Positions 1 through 7,931 of a DNA stretch of 64,000 nucleotides are shown here, in pieces; the first letter of the stretch is position 1; each line of letters begins with the position of its first letter. The DNA is from CBDEVH01 sp965243565 (GTDB taxonomy: Bacteria > Pseudomonadota > Gammaproteobacteria > Tethybacterales > Persebacteraceae). Under the pieces are notes generated by a model. It was given only the letters and a program-made list of their open reading frames with translations. It did no database searches and was not told the DNA's origin. The position numbers were made by a program, and so were the translations under genes. Location of the stretch: the NCBI GenBank assembly GCA_965243565.1, contig OZ251571.1, positions 744,001-808,000 on the forward strand, written 5' to 3'.

Positions 1-509
1 AGTGCGACACTGGCAACAATGGCAATCAATAACAAAACGGCGGCAAGCTCAAAAGGATAGACATAGTCGGTGTAAAGGATATTACCAATAGCACGGGTAT
101 TGCCAATATCATCGGCAATAGTGGCGGTAACATTGCTGGCATTATTGGCAAAGTGGATTAAAAAGTCATCATGACCGATGACGGTGATGATTTGATAAAC
201 CATAAGGATCGCAACGAACAAACCAACGGGCGCGTATTTCCAAAAATTTTGGCGTAATTTTTCAACATTAACGTCAAGCATCATCAGCACAAATAAAAAC
301 AAGACCATGACTGCCCCCACATAAACTAATACCAGTGCAATGGCAAGGAATTCTGCACGCAATAACAGCCAAATACAGGCGGAACTAATAAATGCCAATA
401 CAAGATAAAGTGCTGAATAGACTGAATTAGAAGACAAAATAACGCCCAATGCCGCAAAAATGGATAGCGACGAAAAAAAGTAAAAGACAAGTGTTTGAAA
501 TTCAATCAT
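1..509 (-). CDS. nuoJ: NADH-quinone oxidoreductase subunit J (partial, C-terminus outside window)
   Basis: Membrane subunit J of respiratory complex I, part of the proton-pumping arm. The reverse frame opens at the ATG at 507-509 (MIEFQTLVFYFF) and runs off the left edge, so about 169 N-terminal residues are visible and the end is missing. It is almost entirely hydrophobic helices. The segment ALVLVYVGAVMVLFLF (residues about 58-73) and the later LYTDYVYPFELAAVLLL are characteristic of NuoJ. The rest of a nuo operon would be expected to continue to the left, beyond the window. Identification is by family recognition and is secure; only the end is unseen. Confidence 0.93.
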   Translation of the reverse strand, partial: MIEFQTLVFYFFSSLSIFAALGVILSSNSVYSALYLVLAFISSACIWLLLRAEFLAIALVLVYVGAVMVLFLFVLMMLDVNVEKLRQNFWKYAPVGLFVAILMVYQIITVIGHDDFLIHFANNASNVTATIADDIGNTRAIGNILYTDYVYPFELAAVLLLIAIVASVA

Positions 510-677
510 TCTTTAAAAATATGGTGAGCGTAATTTTACCATTGAGAAGCCTGTATAAGCAGTTTTATAGGAGTTTTTACTGTCAATATTACGAAATAAA
601 TTTTCGTATTATCCTTATCTAAGATGTGCTATAAATACAAGTGTTATATTAAAATTCAATTGAAGAAAGACAAGATA

Positions 678-1439
678 ATGAAAGTAGAAATTATTAGAGC
701 ATTACAAGATAACTACATCTATCTTATAGAAGACGCAAAAGGGCATGTTGTTGTTGTTGATCCGGGTGAAAGTGCGCCCGTATTATCTGCTTTGGAGGGG
801 CGTACTTTATCGGCTATATTACTCACACATCATCATTTTGACCACTGTGATGGTGTAGCGCAGCTGCGTCAATATTATCCCGATGCGATTATCTATGCAC
901 CTGAGGGCTGTGGTTTTGATAATGTGGTGCTTTGTCGTGGAGGAGATAATATAAAAATTCTCGGGCTCGACAGTCTATCATTTACCGTTATTCATACGCC
1001 CGGACACACATTAGAGCATATTGTTTATTATGGCAATGAGATGCTTTTTTCGGGTGATACTTTATTTGTTGGTGGCTGTGGTCGTGTGTTTGAAGGGACA
1101 ATGCAGCAAATGCATGAATCACTCATGGCATTAAATACTTTGCCAGCTGCTACGCAATTTTATTGTGGGCATGAATATACCGTCAATAATCTACTTTTTG
1201 CGACAGCCGTCGAGCCGCAAAATGCCATTATTACCAAAAAAATACAACAGGTGCGGGACAATCTATCAAAATCTATGCCTTCTGTCCCAAGCACGATTAC
1301 CAATGAACGTCAAATCAATCCTTTTTTACGAACACAACATGATGATGTTATTGCGGCGGCTAGCAAATACAAAGGATATCCGTTGACAAATGAAGTCAGC
1401 GTTTTTGTTGCCCTACGTCAATGGAAGAATAATTTTTAA
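678..1439 (+). CDS. gloB: Hydroxyacylglutathione hydrolase (glyoxalase II)
   Basis: Cytoplasmic metallo-beta-lactamase-fold hydrolase that splits S-lactoylglutathione to lactate and glutathione, the second step of methylglyoxal detoxification. The dinuclear metal motif THHHFDH is at residues 50-56, followed by TPGHT, SGDTLF and CGHEY, and the C-terminal INPFLR helix region typical of true GloB. The open frame extends upstream to 624, but the ATG at 678 gives MKVEIIRALQDNYIYL, the usual family N-terminus, and 253 residues, the normal length. Its stop overlaps the start of the next gene (TAATG), so the two are translationally coupled. Confidence 0.93.
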   Translation: MKVEIIRALQDNYIYLIEDAKGHVVVVDPGESAPVLSALEGRTLSAILLTHHHFDHCDGVAQLRQYYPDAIIYAPEGCGFDNVVLCRGGDNIKILGLDSLSFTVIHTPGHTLEHIVYYGNEMLFSGDTLFVGGCGRVFEGTMQQMHESLMALNTLPAATQFYCGHEYTVNNLLFATAVEPQNAIITKKIQQVRDNLSKSMPSVPSTITNERQINPFLRTQHDDVIAAASKYKGYPLTNEVSVFVALRQWKNNF

Positions 1440-2176
1440 TGCTAAATGATTTTATTATTCCCGATATTGAATTACCTCAAGGGATACATCTTTTATTCAC
1501 CACCCGCTTAGGAGGTGTCAGTGATTCACCTTTTCATTCATTAAATTTATCCAATCGTATTGATGATGATATTTCTGCTGTTGAAGAAAACCGATTACGC
1601 CTGTCTCAACAACTCCCTCAAGCCCCGCAATGGTTATATCAAGCACACGGTGATCGTGTTCTATGTGCTCAAGATATTAAACAAAGCGATACCGAAGTCG
1701 CCGATGCCGTTTATACCGCCCAAAGCAATGTGGTTTGTGCGATACAAACCGCCGATTGTTTACCTATTATGCTTTTTTCACAAGACGGTAAGTGTGTTGC
1801 GGCTGTGCATGCGGGGTGGCGTGGTTTAGTCGCAGGAGTAATTCAAAATACCGTAAAAGCAATGTCTCAAATCATCGAATCTCCTTTGTATGCTTATATT
1901 GGTCCACATATCCACGCTAAAAATTATGAAATAAAAGTGGATGTCTATAAACAATTAAATATATCTGATGACATCAATACGGCTTTTGTTGCCAATACAC
2001 ATAGACAGTCATGGCAAGTGGACTTATCCAAAATAGCCACCTATCATTTAAATAATTGTCATGTTAATGTAGTTGGTATTAGCCAGTATTGCACCTATGA
2101 GAATAATCGCTTGTTTTATTCGGTAAGACGTAATTCTATAACTGGCAGACAAGCGGGTTTAATTTATAGGCATTAA
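1439..2176 (+). CDS. pgeF: PgeF/YfiH family multicopper-oxidase-like protein (polyphenol oxidase family)
   Basis: Member of the Cu-oxidase_4 (DUF152, YfiH/LACC1) family, linked in other bacteria to peptidoglycan editing and purine nucleoside reactions. Family hallmarks are present: TTRLGGVS near residue 20, WLYQAHGDRV near 65, the Cys-His stretch IQTADCLPIM near 105 and AVHAGWRGL near 122. At 245 residues it is full length. Its ATG shares one base with the gloB stop, so it is co-transcribed with gloB. A hairpin beyond the stop separates it from the convergent demethylase gene. Confidence 0.88.
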   Translation: MLNDFIIPDIELPQGIHLLFTTRLGGVSDSPFHSLNLSNRIDDDISAVEENRLRLSQQLPQAPQWLYQAHGDRVLCAQDIKQSDTEVADAVYTAQSNVVCAIQTADCLPIMLFSQDGKCVAAVHAGWRGLVAGVIQNTVKAMSQIIESPLYAYIGPHIHAKNYEIKVDVYKQLNISDDINTAFVANTHRQSWQVDLSKIATYHLNNCHVNVVGISQYCTYENNRLFYSVRRNSITGRQAGLIYRH

Positions 2177-2201
2177 CCAAAGTATTCACGCCATAAAAAA
2201 A

Positions 2202-2225
2202 AGGGCAGATAAAAAAATCTGCCCT
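2202..2225 (-). terminator. Rho-independent terminator of the DmdA-like/TetR-MTHFR unit
   Basis: Inverted repeat AGGGCAGAT / ATCTGCCCT (2202-2210 and 2217-2225) with a six-base A loop. On the minus strand the stem is followed by a run of T (complement of the A run at 2195-2201), as for an intrinsic terminator of the minus-strand gene ending at 2246. It may also stop readthrough from pgeF on the other strand. Confidence 0.8.
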
Positions 2226-2245
2226 AAGAGGAAAAGAGATAGAAA

Positions 2246-3580
2246 TTATGACTCTAATTTCTTACCAGTTTCAGACAAGCCAGTACCAGCGCTATGAGGT
2301 TTTTTGAATGGGGTGTTGACAACTTCAGCGTCAACGAGCCCGCCACCATAACAATCAGGCATTGCGACTTTCATCTTGGTTCCTATTTGAGCACTTTCGG
2401 TAGGAACAAAGGCAAAAGCAATGTTTGATTCCTGTGATGGTGAGAACCAAGCAGAAGTCAAATAACCGATTAACTGTGAGCCAGATTCGTCAAAAACATG
2501 ATAAAAATCAGAAGGATACCAGGTGATTGAATCACCACCTAAGCGAATACCGCAGAGCTTATGGGAAACACCCTCTTCTTTAATTGCTTGCAAAGCACTT
2601 TTACCAATAAAATCTTCTTTGGTAAAATCAACTTGCCAGCCAAGACCGACTTCAAATGGATTGACTTCTTGGTCCATGTCTTGACCCCAAGACAAAATAC
2701 CGGCTTCAATACGACGGTGATGGCCTGGTGCGATAACACAAAGGTTGAACTCTTTACCTGCTTCGAGTACAGCATTCCACATGTCTTCTGCATGAACTGT
2801 TGCATCGTACAAATAAATTTCATAACCGGCTTCAGCAGAGAAACCAGAACGTGAAATAATAACTTTGCGACCGCCAATAGTGGCTTCAAGTAAACCGTAG
2901 TAAGGAACGGTGTCAATGGCGTCTCCAACTAATGCACGCATTAGACCAAGTGATTTAGGCCCTTGAATTTGCACAGGAGCAACGTCAATTTCATGAATTT
3001 CGACATCGAACTGACGGAAAGCGTTAACGCCTTGTAGCCACATTTCAAGATCGGAATCAGACAATGAGAACCAAAATTCGTCTTCTGCAGGACGCAACAG
3101 AACAGGGTCATTTAAAATACCACCGTATTGGTTACATAAAATAACATAACGTGCTTTCATTACTTCACAGCAGCTGGCGCGACGAGTAATAACCATATCT
3201 ACAAATTTTTCGGCGTCAGGCCCTTTAACTTGGATTTGGCGTTCAACGGCAACATTCCACATAGTAACGTGTTCGGTCAGATATTTGTATTCTTCCATCA
3301 AGCCACCATCTTCAGGTTTGATATAGGCACGTGGATGATAAATGCGATTGTAAACAGAATGACACCAGGCACCGGCTGCTTGTGATAAGTGCCAGTATGG
3401 GCCTTTACGAATACGTTGGTCAATTAAGATGCGTGATCCTTCAGCGGTTAATCCTTCTTCACCAGGATTTTCGCGGGAATCACCACTTTGTCTCAATTGA
3501 ATAGGGACATTGCGTTGTTTTAATGCTGAGCGGTCTTGAGGCCAAGTTTCTCTAGCATCGTTAAGGTTTTTTATTGACAT
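2246..3580 (-). CDS. DmdA-like GcvT-family tetrahydrofolate-dependent demethylase
   Basis: Aminomethyltransferase (GcvT) family protein, 444 residues. The GcvT fold spans about 80-430 and resembles DMSP demethylase DmdA more than glycine-cleavage T protein: YKYLTEHVTMWNVAVERQIQV near 98-118, GGILNDPVLLRPAEDEFWFS near 152-171 and QIQGPKSLGLMRALVG. By family, such enzymes move a methyl group from a small osmolyte to tetrahydrofolate, giving 5-methyl-THF. It has about 80 extra N-terminal residues compared with short DmdA proteins. It lies 27 bases downstream of the TetR-MTHFR fusion gene on the same strand, and that protein carries the reductase-family domain that could oxidise the 5-methyl-THF. 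The substrate (DMSP, betaine, dimethylglycine or other) cannot be fixed from sequence, so no gene symbol is given. Confidence 0.8.
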   Translation of the reverse strand: MSIKNLNDARETWPQDRSALKQRNVPIQLRQSGDSRENPGEEGLTAEGSRILIDQRIRKGPYWHLSQAAGAWCHSVYNRIYHPRAYIKPEDGGLMEEYKYLTEHVTMWNVAVERQIQVKGPDAEKFVDMVITRRASCCEVMKARYVILCNQYGGILNDPVLLRPAEDEFWFSLSDSDLEMWLQGVNAFRQFDVEIHEIDVAPVQIQGPKSLGLMRALVGDAIDTVPYYGLLEATIGGRKVIISRSGFSAEAGYEIYLYDATVHAEDMWNAVLEAGKEFNLCVIAPGHHRRIEAGILSWGQDMDQEVNPFEVGLGWQVDFTKEDFIGKSALQAIKEEGVSHKLCGIRLGGDSITWYPSDFYHVFDESGSQLIGYLTSAWFSPSQESNIAFAFVPTESAQIGTKMKVAMPDCYGGGLVDAEVVNTPFKKPHSAGTGLSETGKKLES

Positions 3581-3607
3581 AAGAGTCTCCTTTTAGTTGG
3601 TTGATGG

Positions 3608-5104
3608 TTATGAGCTTTTTTCAGTTGTAACATTCATTGTTTTGGCTGAAAGAAGAGAGATAGTTTCTACTGTAGAACCAAACAGATAGAAATGTAAATA
3701 AATAGGAAAACCATAATCTCTGACGCTCAAGCGAGCTGATAATTCAGAGGTTAGACCTTCCGGTGAATAATTCATGAGTTTAAGCGATTTTCCGAACTGT
3801 CTTTTTATAAAAGTCATCGAACGACCAATGCCGCAAATTGCCGAAAAACGCAATAATTTAGCAGCGTTAACTCGTCCTGCTAAACCGACTCTGATGGGCA
3901 CACCAAAATCTTGTTCCTTTGCCCAATTAAGAAAATCTAAAAACGGGCGAGCGGTAAAGCAAAATTGTGTTACGATATAACAATCTAAATTGGAGGCTTT
4001 TGCCACTGCAATTTTTTCAATAAGCGAACGCCGCATCAACTCACGAGATTGATCTGGGTGTTCTTCTGGGTGCCCGGCAAAACCAACTCGACGTATATCG
4101 TGCTTTTGAAATAAACCTGTTTGAAGTAATTGCATGGAATCGGTAAAGTCACCAACGGGGCTGGATTCACCACCGGCCAATAATAAAAATTCTGTTACGC
4201 CAATAGCCGAAAAAGCAGCGACAATACGTTCTAATTCAATCGGATCATTAACGTTGCGAGCAGCAATATGGGGAATAGGTTTTAGGTTGGCTTCAATAAG
4301 TTTAGAAGAAATGCTGATTTTTTCGTGCAAATCCATCACCCCCCGAAAATGAGGGATATAAACGCGGGTTTCTTCTGGTATTAATTTCCGCCATTTATCA
4401 AAGTTTTTCATATCTGCCGCAATAATTTCAATGCTATAACCATCGATTAAATTGGTGGTGTTGGTAACAACAGAAGGGGCAGGTTCTTGTGTGGGAAGAT
4501 TTTCACGCGAGCGTAATAGCAACATCTCAAGACATTCCCAAACCAACAAACGCCCTTTGGAAAGATCGCTTGCATCGTCTTGTTTGATAACATGGCTAAT
4601 CCAAGCGCCATGCATTGCTGATATAATCATAAAAGTACCCGACAAAGTACGCTCTTCAATATTTTGCGCCCCAACTTCTTGGAGGATTTGACGCAAATAA
4701 CTAGACACATTGGAATTTAACCGTTGGTTATAAATATCACGCAGACGACGCAGACTGTCATCATGTTCTGCTTGAACCCAAAACGACAACCATACTGAAG
4801 AAGTTTTATCGTCGGCTTGGTCATCAGCAAGCACGCTCTCAATAACTGACCACAGTTTAGAACGAGGACTAGCAGCGGGATCATTTGTGCCCGTCAAAAC
4901 TCGTTTATGCATAATCACTAGCAAATGTCTCATGGTTTGTTCCAGAAGATTTTCTTTGCTATCGAAATGATGGTTAATTGAACCTTGAGAAATTTCGGCT
5001 AGTTTGCTAATACTGATAATCGTTGTATCACTATAGCCAAATTTATAAATTGAATCAATTGTTGCTTCAATAATCTTTTCTTTGGTTGAATTGTGCTGCT
5101 TCAT
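3608..5104 (-). CDS. TetR/BetI-type regulator fused to a methylenetetrahydrofolate reductase domain
   Basis: A single uninterrupted 498-residue frame with two unrelated domains. Residues 1-200 are a TetR-family repressor: helix-turn-helix about 27-50 (SISKLAEISQGSINHHFDSK), then a ligand-binding helical domain like BetI (VWLSFWVQAEHDDSLRR, SAMHGAWISHVI). After a Pro/Thr-rich linker near 205-215, residues about 220-480 form a MetF-like TIM barrel: YSIEIIAADM with the conserved Glu, FLLLAGGESSPVGDF, VGFAGHPEEHPD, DCYIVTQFCFTARPF and GVPIRVGLAGRVN. By family, the second domain interconverts methylene-THF and methyl-THF with a flavin. It is first in a unit with the DmdA-like gene, so it may sense the same substrate, repress its own promoter and handle the methyl-THF produced. 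Domain calls are firm; the coupling is inference. Confidence 0.85.
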   Translation of the reverse strand: MKQHNSTKEKIIEATIDSIYKFGYSDTTIISISKLAEISQGSINHHFDSKENLLEQTMRHLLVIMHKRVLTGTNDPAASPRSKLWSVIESVLADDQADDKTSSVWLSFWVQAEHDDSLRRLRDIYNQRLNSNVSSYLRQILQEVGAQNIEERTLSGTFMIISAMHGAWISHVIKQDDASDLSKGRLLVWECLEMLLLRSRENLPTQEPAPSVVTNTTNLIDGYSIEIIAADMKNFDKWRKLIPEETRVYIPHFRGVMDLHEKISISSKLIEANLKPIPHIAARNVNDPIELERIVAAFSAIGVTEFLLLAGGESSPVGDFTDSMQLLQTGLFQKHDIRRVGFAGHPEEHPDQSRELMRRSLIEKIAVAKASNLDCYIVTQFCFTARPFLDFLNWAKEQDFGVPIRVGLAGRVNAAKLLRFSAICGIGRSMTFIKRQFGKSLKLMNYSPEGLTSELSARLSVRDYGFPIYLHFYLFGSTVETISLLSAKTMNVTTEKSS

Positions 5105-5448
5105 AATTAAATTATATACTAATATTAGTTTTTTTGTTCAAATAGTATAAATTAATTGAATGAAAAAACTAATAAATATAAAATATTGAATGATTGTTTT
5201 ATATTAGGGTGAAACGATGGAACTAAAATTGAAAACAGCATTGCCTAATAAATAGTGAAATAGTGCTATTTGTGAATTTTTGCTGGTATTCACGGCCATT
5301 TTTTAGTTCTGTGGGGTATTATTTACCGAATAACATCTTACAAATCAACTCAATCAGTAGAGGCTACTGGTGGTAATCGTTAATACTTAACTGTTTTTTT
5401 AATGCGTATTAATTTATTTCTATAAGGTGCTGAGCCGTTATTTATAAA
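5105..5448. other. Intergenic region: promoter of the TetR-MTHFR unit and sdhA downstream region
   Basis: 344 bases between two minus-strand genes. The left part is very AT-rich and holds the candidate operator. The right part contains two small inverted repeats, AAATAG/CTATTT (5258-5271) and GTGAAT/ATTCAC (5272-5293), which may end transcription from sdhA, although neither has a clear T tract. I find no convincing coding frame, and in particular no sdhB. Confidence 0.5.
5118..5129. promoter_or_regulatory. Candidate TetR operator: ACTAATATTAGT palindrome
   Basis: Perfect 12-base palindrome centred about 20 bases upstream of the start codon of the TetR-MTHFR gene. A second element reinforces it: ATTAGTTTTTT (5124-5134) is repeated inverted as AAAAAACTAAT (5163-5173), so the half site ACTAAT occurs three times within 56 bases. 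TetR/BetI proteins commonly bind such repeats over their own promoters. The AT-rich setting makes chance palindromes more likely, so this is a candidate only. Confidence 0.45.
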
Positions 5449-7203
5449 TTAATACGTTCTTTTTTTAGGGGGGAAGGTCTCGACTGTCAGCGGTTTGTCT
5501 TGGACAGGGCGGTAGTCAAGGCGGTTGCCTTCATCAAAGTAAAGCGTGTGGGCAATCCAGTTTGCATCGTCACGTTCTTGGTAGTCGTCGCGCGCATGAG
5601 CACCACGGCTCTCGGTTCTGGCAATGGCAGAGTGAAGTGTTGCAGCCGCCACCAATAGTAAGTTTTCTAGCTCTAGGGCTTCAATGCGGGCAGTGTTAAA
5701 TACTTTGCTATGGTCTTTTATGCAAGCATCATTAATGCGAGTGGTGCATTGTTGAAATTTTTCTAACCCTATTTTCATGTTTTCTCCGGTTCTAAATACA
5801 CCGAAGTAGTTTTGTACGATTTCACGCATTTCTTGGCGAATATTTTCTGGTGATTCACCGCTACTTTTATTCCACCGCTCTACTCTTTGCACGGCTTTTG
5901 CTTCACTGTCTTCGGATAGTTCACCTATGGTGCTGTGGTTTATTTCTTGAATAATGTGCTTGCCAGCGGCCCTACCAAATACAATGAGGTCGAGTAATGA
6001 GTTGCTGCCCAAACGGTTCGATCCGTGAACCGAGACGCTGGCGCATTCGCCAATGGCGTATAAATTTGGAATAATGCTGTCTTGACCGTTGGTGTAATTG
6101 ACGACTTGCCCAAAGCGATTGGTTGGAATACCGCCCATCATGTAATGCACGGTTGGGACAACTGGAATCGGATCACGAGTAGGGTCAACGCCCGCAAATT
6201 TTAGGGCAATTTCGCGAATAGAAGGCAGACGCTGTTCAATAATGTCTTCTCCGAGATGATCGAGTTTTAGTTGAAGATAGTCTTTTTTCTCACCGCAACC
6301 TCTGCCCTGTAGTATCTCTAGTGCCATTGCTCGGGCAACAACATCACGACCGGCTAAATCTTTGGCGTTGGGGGCGTAGCGTTCCATGAATCGTTCGCCT
6401 TCGCCATTAACCAGATAACCGCCTTCACCACGCACACCTTCGGTGATTAAGACGCCAGCATTGGCAACGCCAGTGGGGTGAAATTGCCAAAATTCCATAT
6501 CTTGTAGGGGCAATCCTGCACGTAATACCATGCCCAAACCATCGCCGGTATTGGAAAACGCATTGGTGGTGTGCTGATAAATACGACCGCCACCGCCAGT
6601 TGCCAACACAACGGCTTTTGCCATAAATGAAAATAATTCACCGCTTTCTATCTCAAGTGCAATTACACCGCATATAGCGCCTTCTTTGTTGTAAATAAAA
6701 TCAGTCGCAAAGTATTCGTCAAAAAAGTGTGCGCCTGATTTTATACTTTGTTGGTATAAGGTATGTAACATGGCATGACCAGTACGGTCGGCTGCTGCAC
6801 ATGTACGTGAGGCTTGTGCACCACCATAGTTTTGTGACATGCCACCAAAAGGGCGTTGGTAAATCTTGCCATTGTCGAGTCGAGAAAACGGCATGCCCAT
6901 GTGTTCTAATTCGTATATAGCAGCAGGGGCTTCGCGACACATGTATTCAATGGCGTCTTGGTCACCAAGATAATCAGATCCTTTAACAGTATCGTACATG
7001 TGCCAATGCCAGTTGTCGGGCGTTACATTGCCCAAAGCAGCACTGATACCACCTTGAGCCGCAACAGTGTGCGAACGGGTAGGGAAGAGCTTAGTGATAA
7101 CTGCTGTGCGTAATCCGCCACCAGCAAGTTCGACAGCAGCACGCAGTCCTGCTCCACCACCACCGATAACGATGGCGTCAAATGTACGTTGAGTTAATTC
7201 CAT
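5449..7203 (-). CDS. sdhA: Succinate dehydrogenase flavoprotein subunit
   Basis: FAD-carrying catalytic subunit of complex II, oxidising succinate to fumarate on the cytoplasmic face of the membrane. The dinucleotide motif VIGGGGAGLRAAVEL is at about 12-26, the flavin-linking His region SHTVAAQGG at about 44-52, the active-site stretch HPTGVANAGVLITEGVRGEG near 240, and GSNRLGSNSLLDL near 395. At 584 residues it is of usual length. It is the last gene of a mdh-malic enzyme-sdhC-sdhD-sdhA run on the minus strand. The iron-sulfur subunit gene sdhB, which normally follows, is not downstream here. Confidence 0.96.
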   Translation of the reverse strand: MELTQRTFDAIVIGGGGAGLRAAVELAGGGLRTAVITKLFPTRSHTVAAQGGISAALGNVTPDNWHWHMYDTVKGSDYLGDQDAIEYMCREAPAAIYELEHMGMPFSRLDNGKIYQRPFGGMSQNYGGAQASRTCAAADRTGHAMLHTLYQQSIKSGAHFFDEYFATDFIYNKEGAICGVIALEIESGELFSFMAKAVVLATGGGGRIYQHTTNAFSNTGDGLGMVLRAGLPLQDMEFWQFHPTGVANAGVLITEGVRGEGGYLVNGEGERFMERYAPNAKDLAGRDVVARAMALEILQGRGCGEKKDYLQLKLDHLGEDIIEQRLPSIREIALKFAGVDPTRDPIPVVPTVHYMMGGIPTNRFGQVVNYTNGQDSIIPNLYAIGECASVSVHGSNRLGSNSLLDLIVFGRAAGKHIIQEINHSTIGELSEDSEAKAVQRVERWNKSSGESPENIRQEMREIVQNYFGVFRTGENMKIGLEKFQQCTTRINDACIKDHSKVFNTARIEALELENLLLVAAATLHSAIARTESRGAHARDDYQERDDANWIAHTLYFDEGNRLDYRPVQDKPLTVETFPPKKRTY

Positions 7204-7215
7204 TTTTAATTTTCT

Positions 7216-7560
7216 TTATAGCAGTATAACCATTGCCCAAAGTAAGCAAATAAACAAATAAACAAAAATGCCAACGGTTTTTAATAAGCGTATTCCGTTC
7301 CATTTTATGTAGTCCATATAAATGTCGCGCATGCCAATATAGGCGTGTGTTACCAATGAAAATATAAATAATAATACGGCAATGCGCACCTCTATTAAAT
7401 TAATAAATACTTGCCATTCCTCAAACCCTTTGGGGCAATAACAAGAGAGGGCAATGAGGAATACAATGGCACTCAAAACCATGAGAACCGCACTAATGCG
7501 TTGTACCATCCAGTCTTTTAGACCGTAGTGCGCACCGACTGGATTTTTCTTGTTTACCAT
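7216..7560 (-). CDS. sdhD: Succinate dehydrogenase membrane anchor subunit D
   Basis: Small hydrophobic anchor subunit (114 residues) of complex II. Three predicted membrane helices (about 23-42, 58-78 and 93-113) and the motif FSLVTHAYIGMRDIYMDYI, which carries the haem-ligand His region and the following Arg-Asp of SdhD proteins. N-terminus NPVGAHYGLKDWMVQRISA is typical. Its start overlaps the sdhC end by 7 bases, and sdhA begins 12 bases after its stop, so the three are one transcript. Confidence 0.9.
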   Translation of the reverse strand: MVNKKNPVGAHYGLKDWMVQRISAVLMVLSAIVFLIALSCYCPKGFEEWQVFINLIEVRIAVLLFIFSLVTHAYIGMRDIYMDYIKWNGIRLLKTVGIFVYLFICLLWAMVILL

Positions 7561-7925
7561 ATTAGTATTAGAGCTAGAAAGGTGAGTAATAGACTGGCAA
7601 CAATAACGATGACGGATGAAAAACGAGCGGATTTTAGCGATATGCCGATGTGTAAATCAAGCAGTAAAAAACGAATGCCCGCGCATAAATGGTGAAAAAA
7701 CGCCCAACTAAATAACAATTGAACGAGCTTGGCAAAAGGATGTGCTAGGCATTCTTGTAAGTCTTTATAGGATTCTTCACTACCAATACTTAATTGCAAA
7801 CAAAACAAGGCAATGGGCAGGGCAAGTACCAGTAAAACACCACTAACACGATGAAAAATAGAGACAATGCCGGGCAAGGGCAGGCGTATTTGCAATAAAT
7901 TTAAATGGCGAATGGGTTTGTTCAT
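7554..7925 (-). CDS. sdhC: Succinate dehydrogenase cytochrome b556 subunit C
   Basis: Membrane anchor and haem-b subunit of complex II (123 residues). It has the SdhC start LNLLQIRLPLPGIVSIFHRVSG, with the quinone-site His-Arg-x-Ser motif at about 25-29, and the haem-ligand region AFFHHLCAGIRFLLLDLH near 75-92; three predicted membrane helices. Overlaps sdhD by 7 bases and lies 6 bases from the malic enzyme stop, indicating one operon. Confidence 0.92.
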   Translation of the reverse strand: MNKPIRHLNLLQIRLPLPGIVSIFHRVSGVLLVLALPIALFCLQLSIGSEESYKDLQECLAHPFAKLVQLLFSWAFFHHLCAGIRFLLLDLHIGISLKSARFSSVIVIVASLLLTFLALILIW

Positions 7926-7931
7926 TGGAAA

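Noticed and set aside
2246..3580. Naming the GcvT-like gene gcvT of the glycine cleavage system
   Set aside because: No gcvH or gcvP nearby, and the motifs (HVTMWNVAVERQ, GGILNDPVLLR) fit the DmdA-like branch better.
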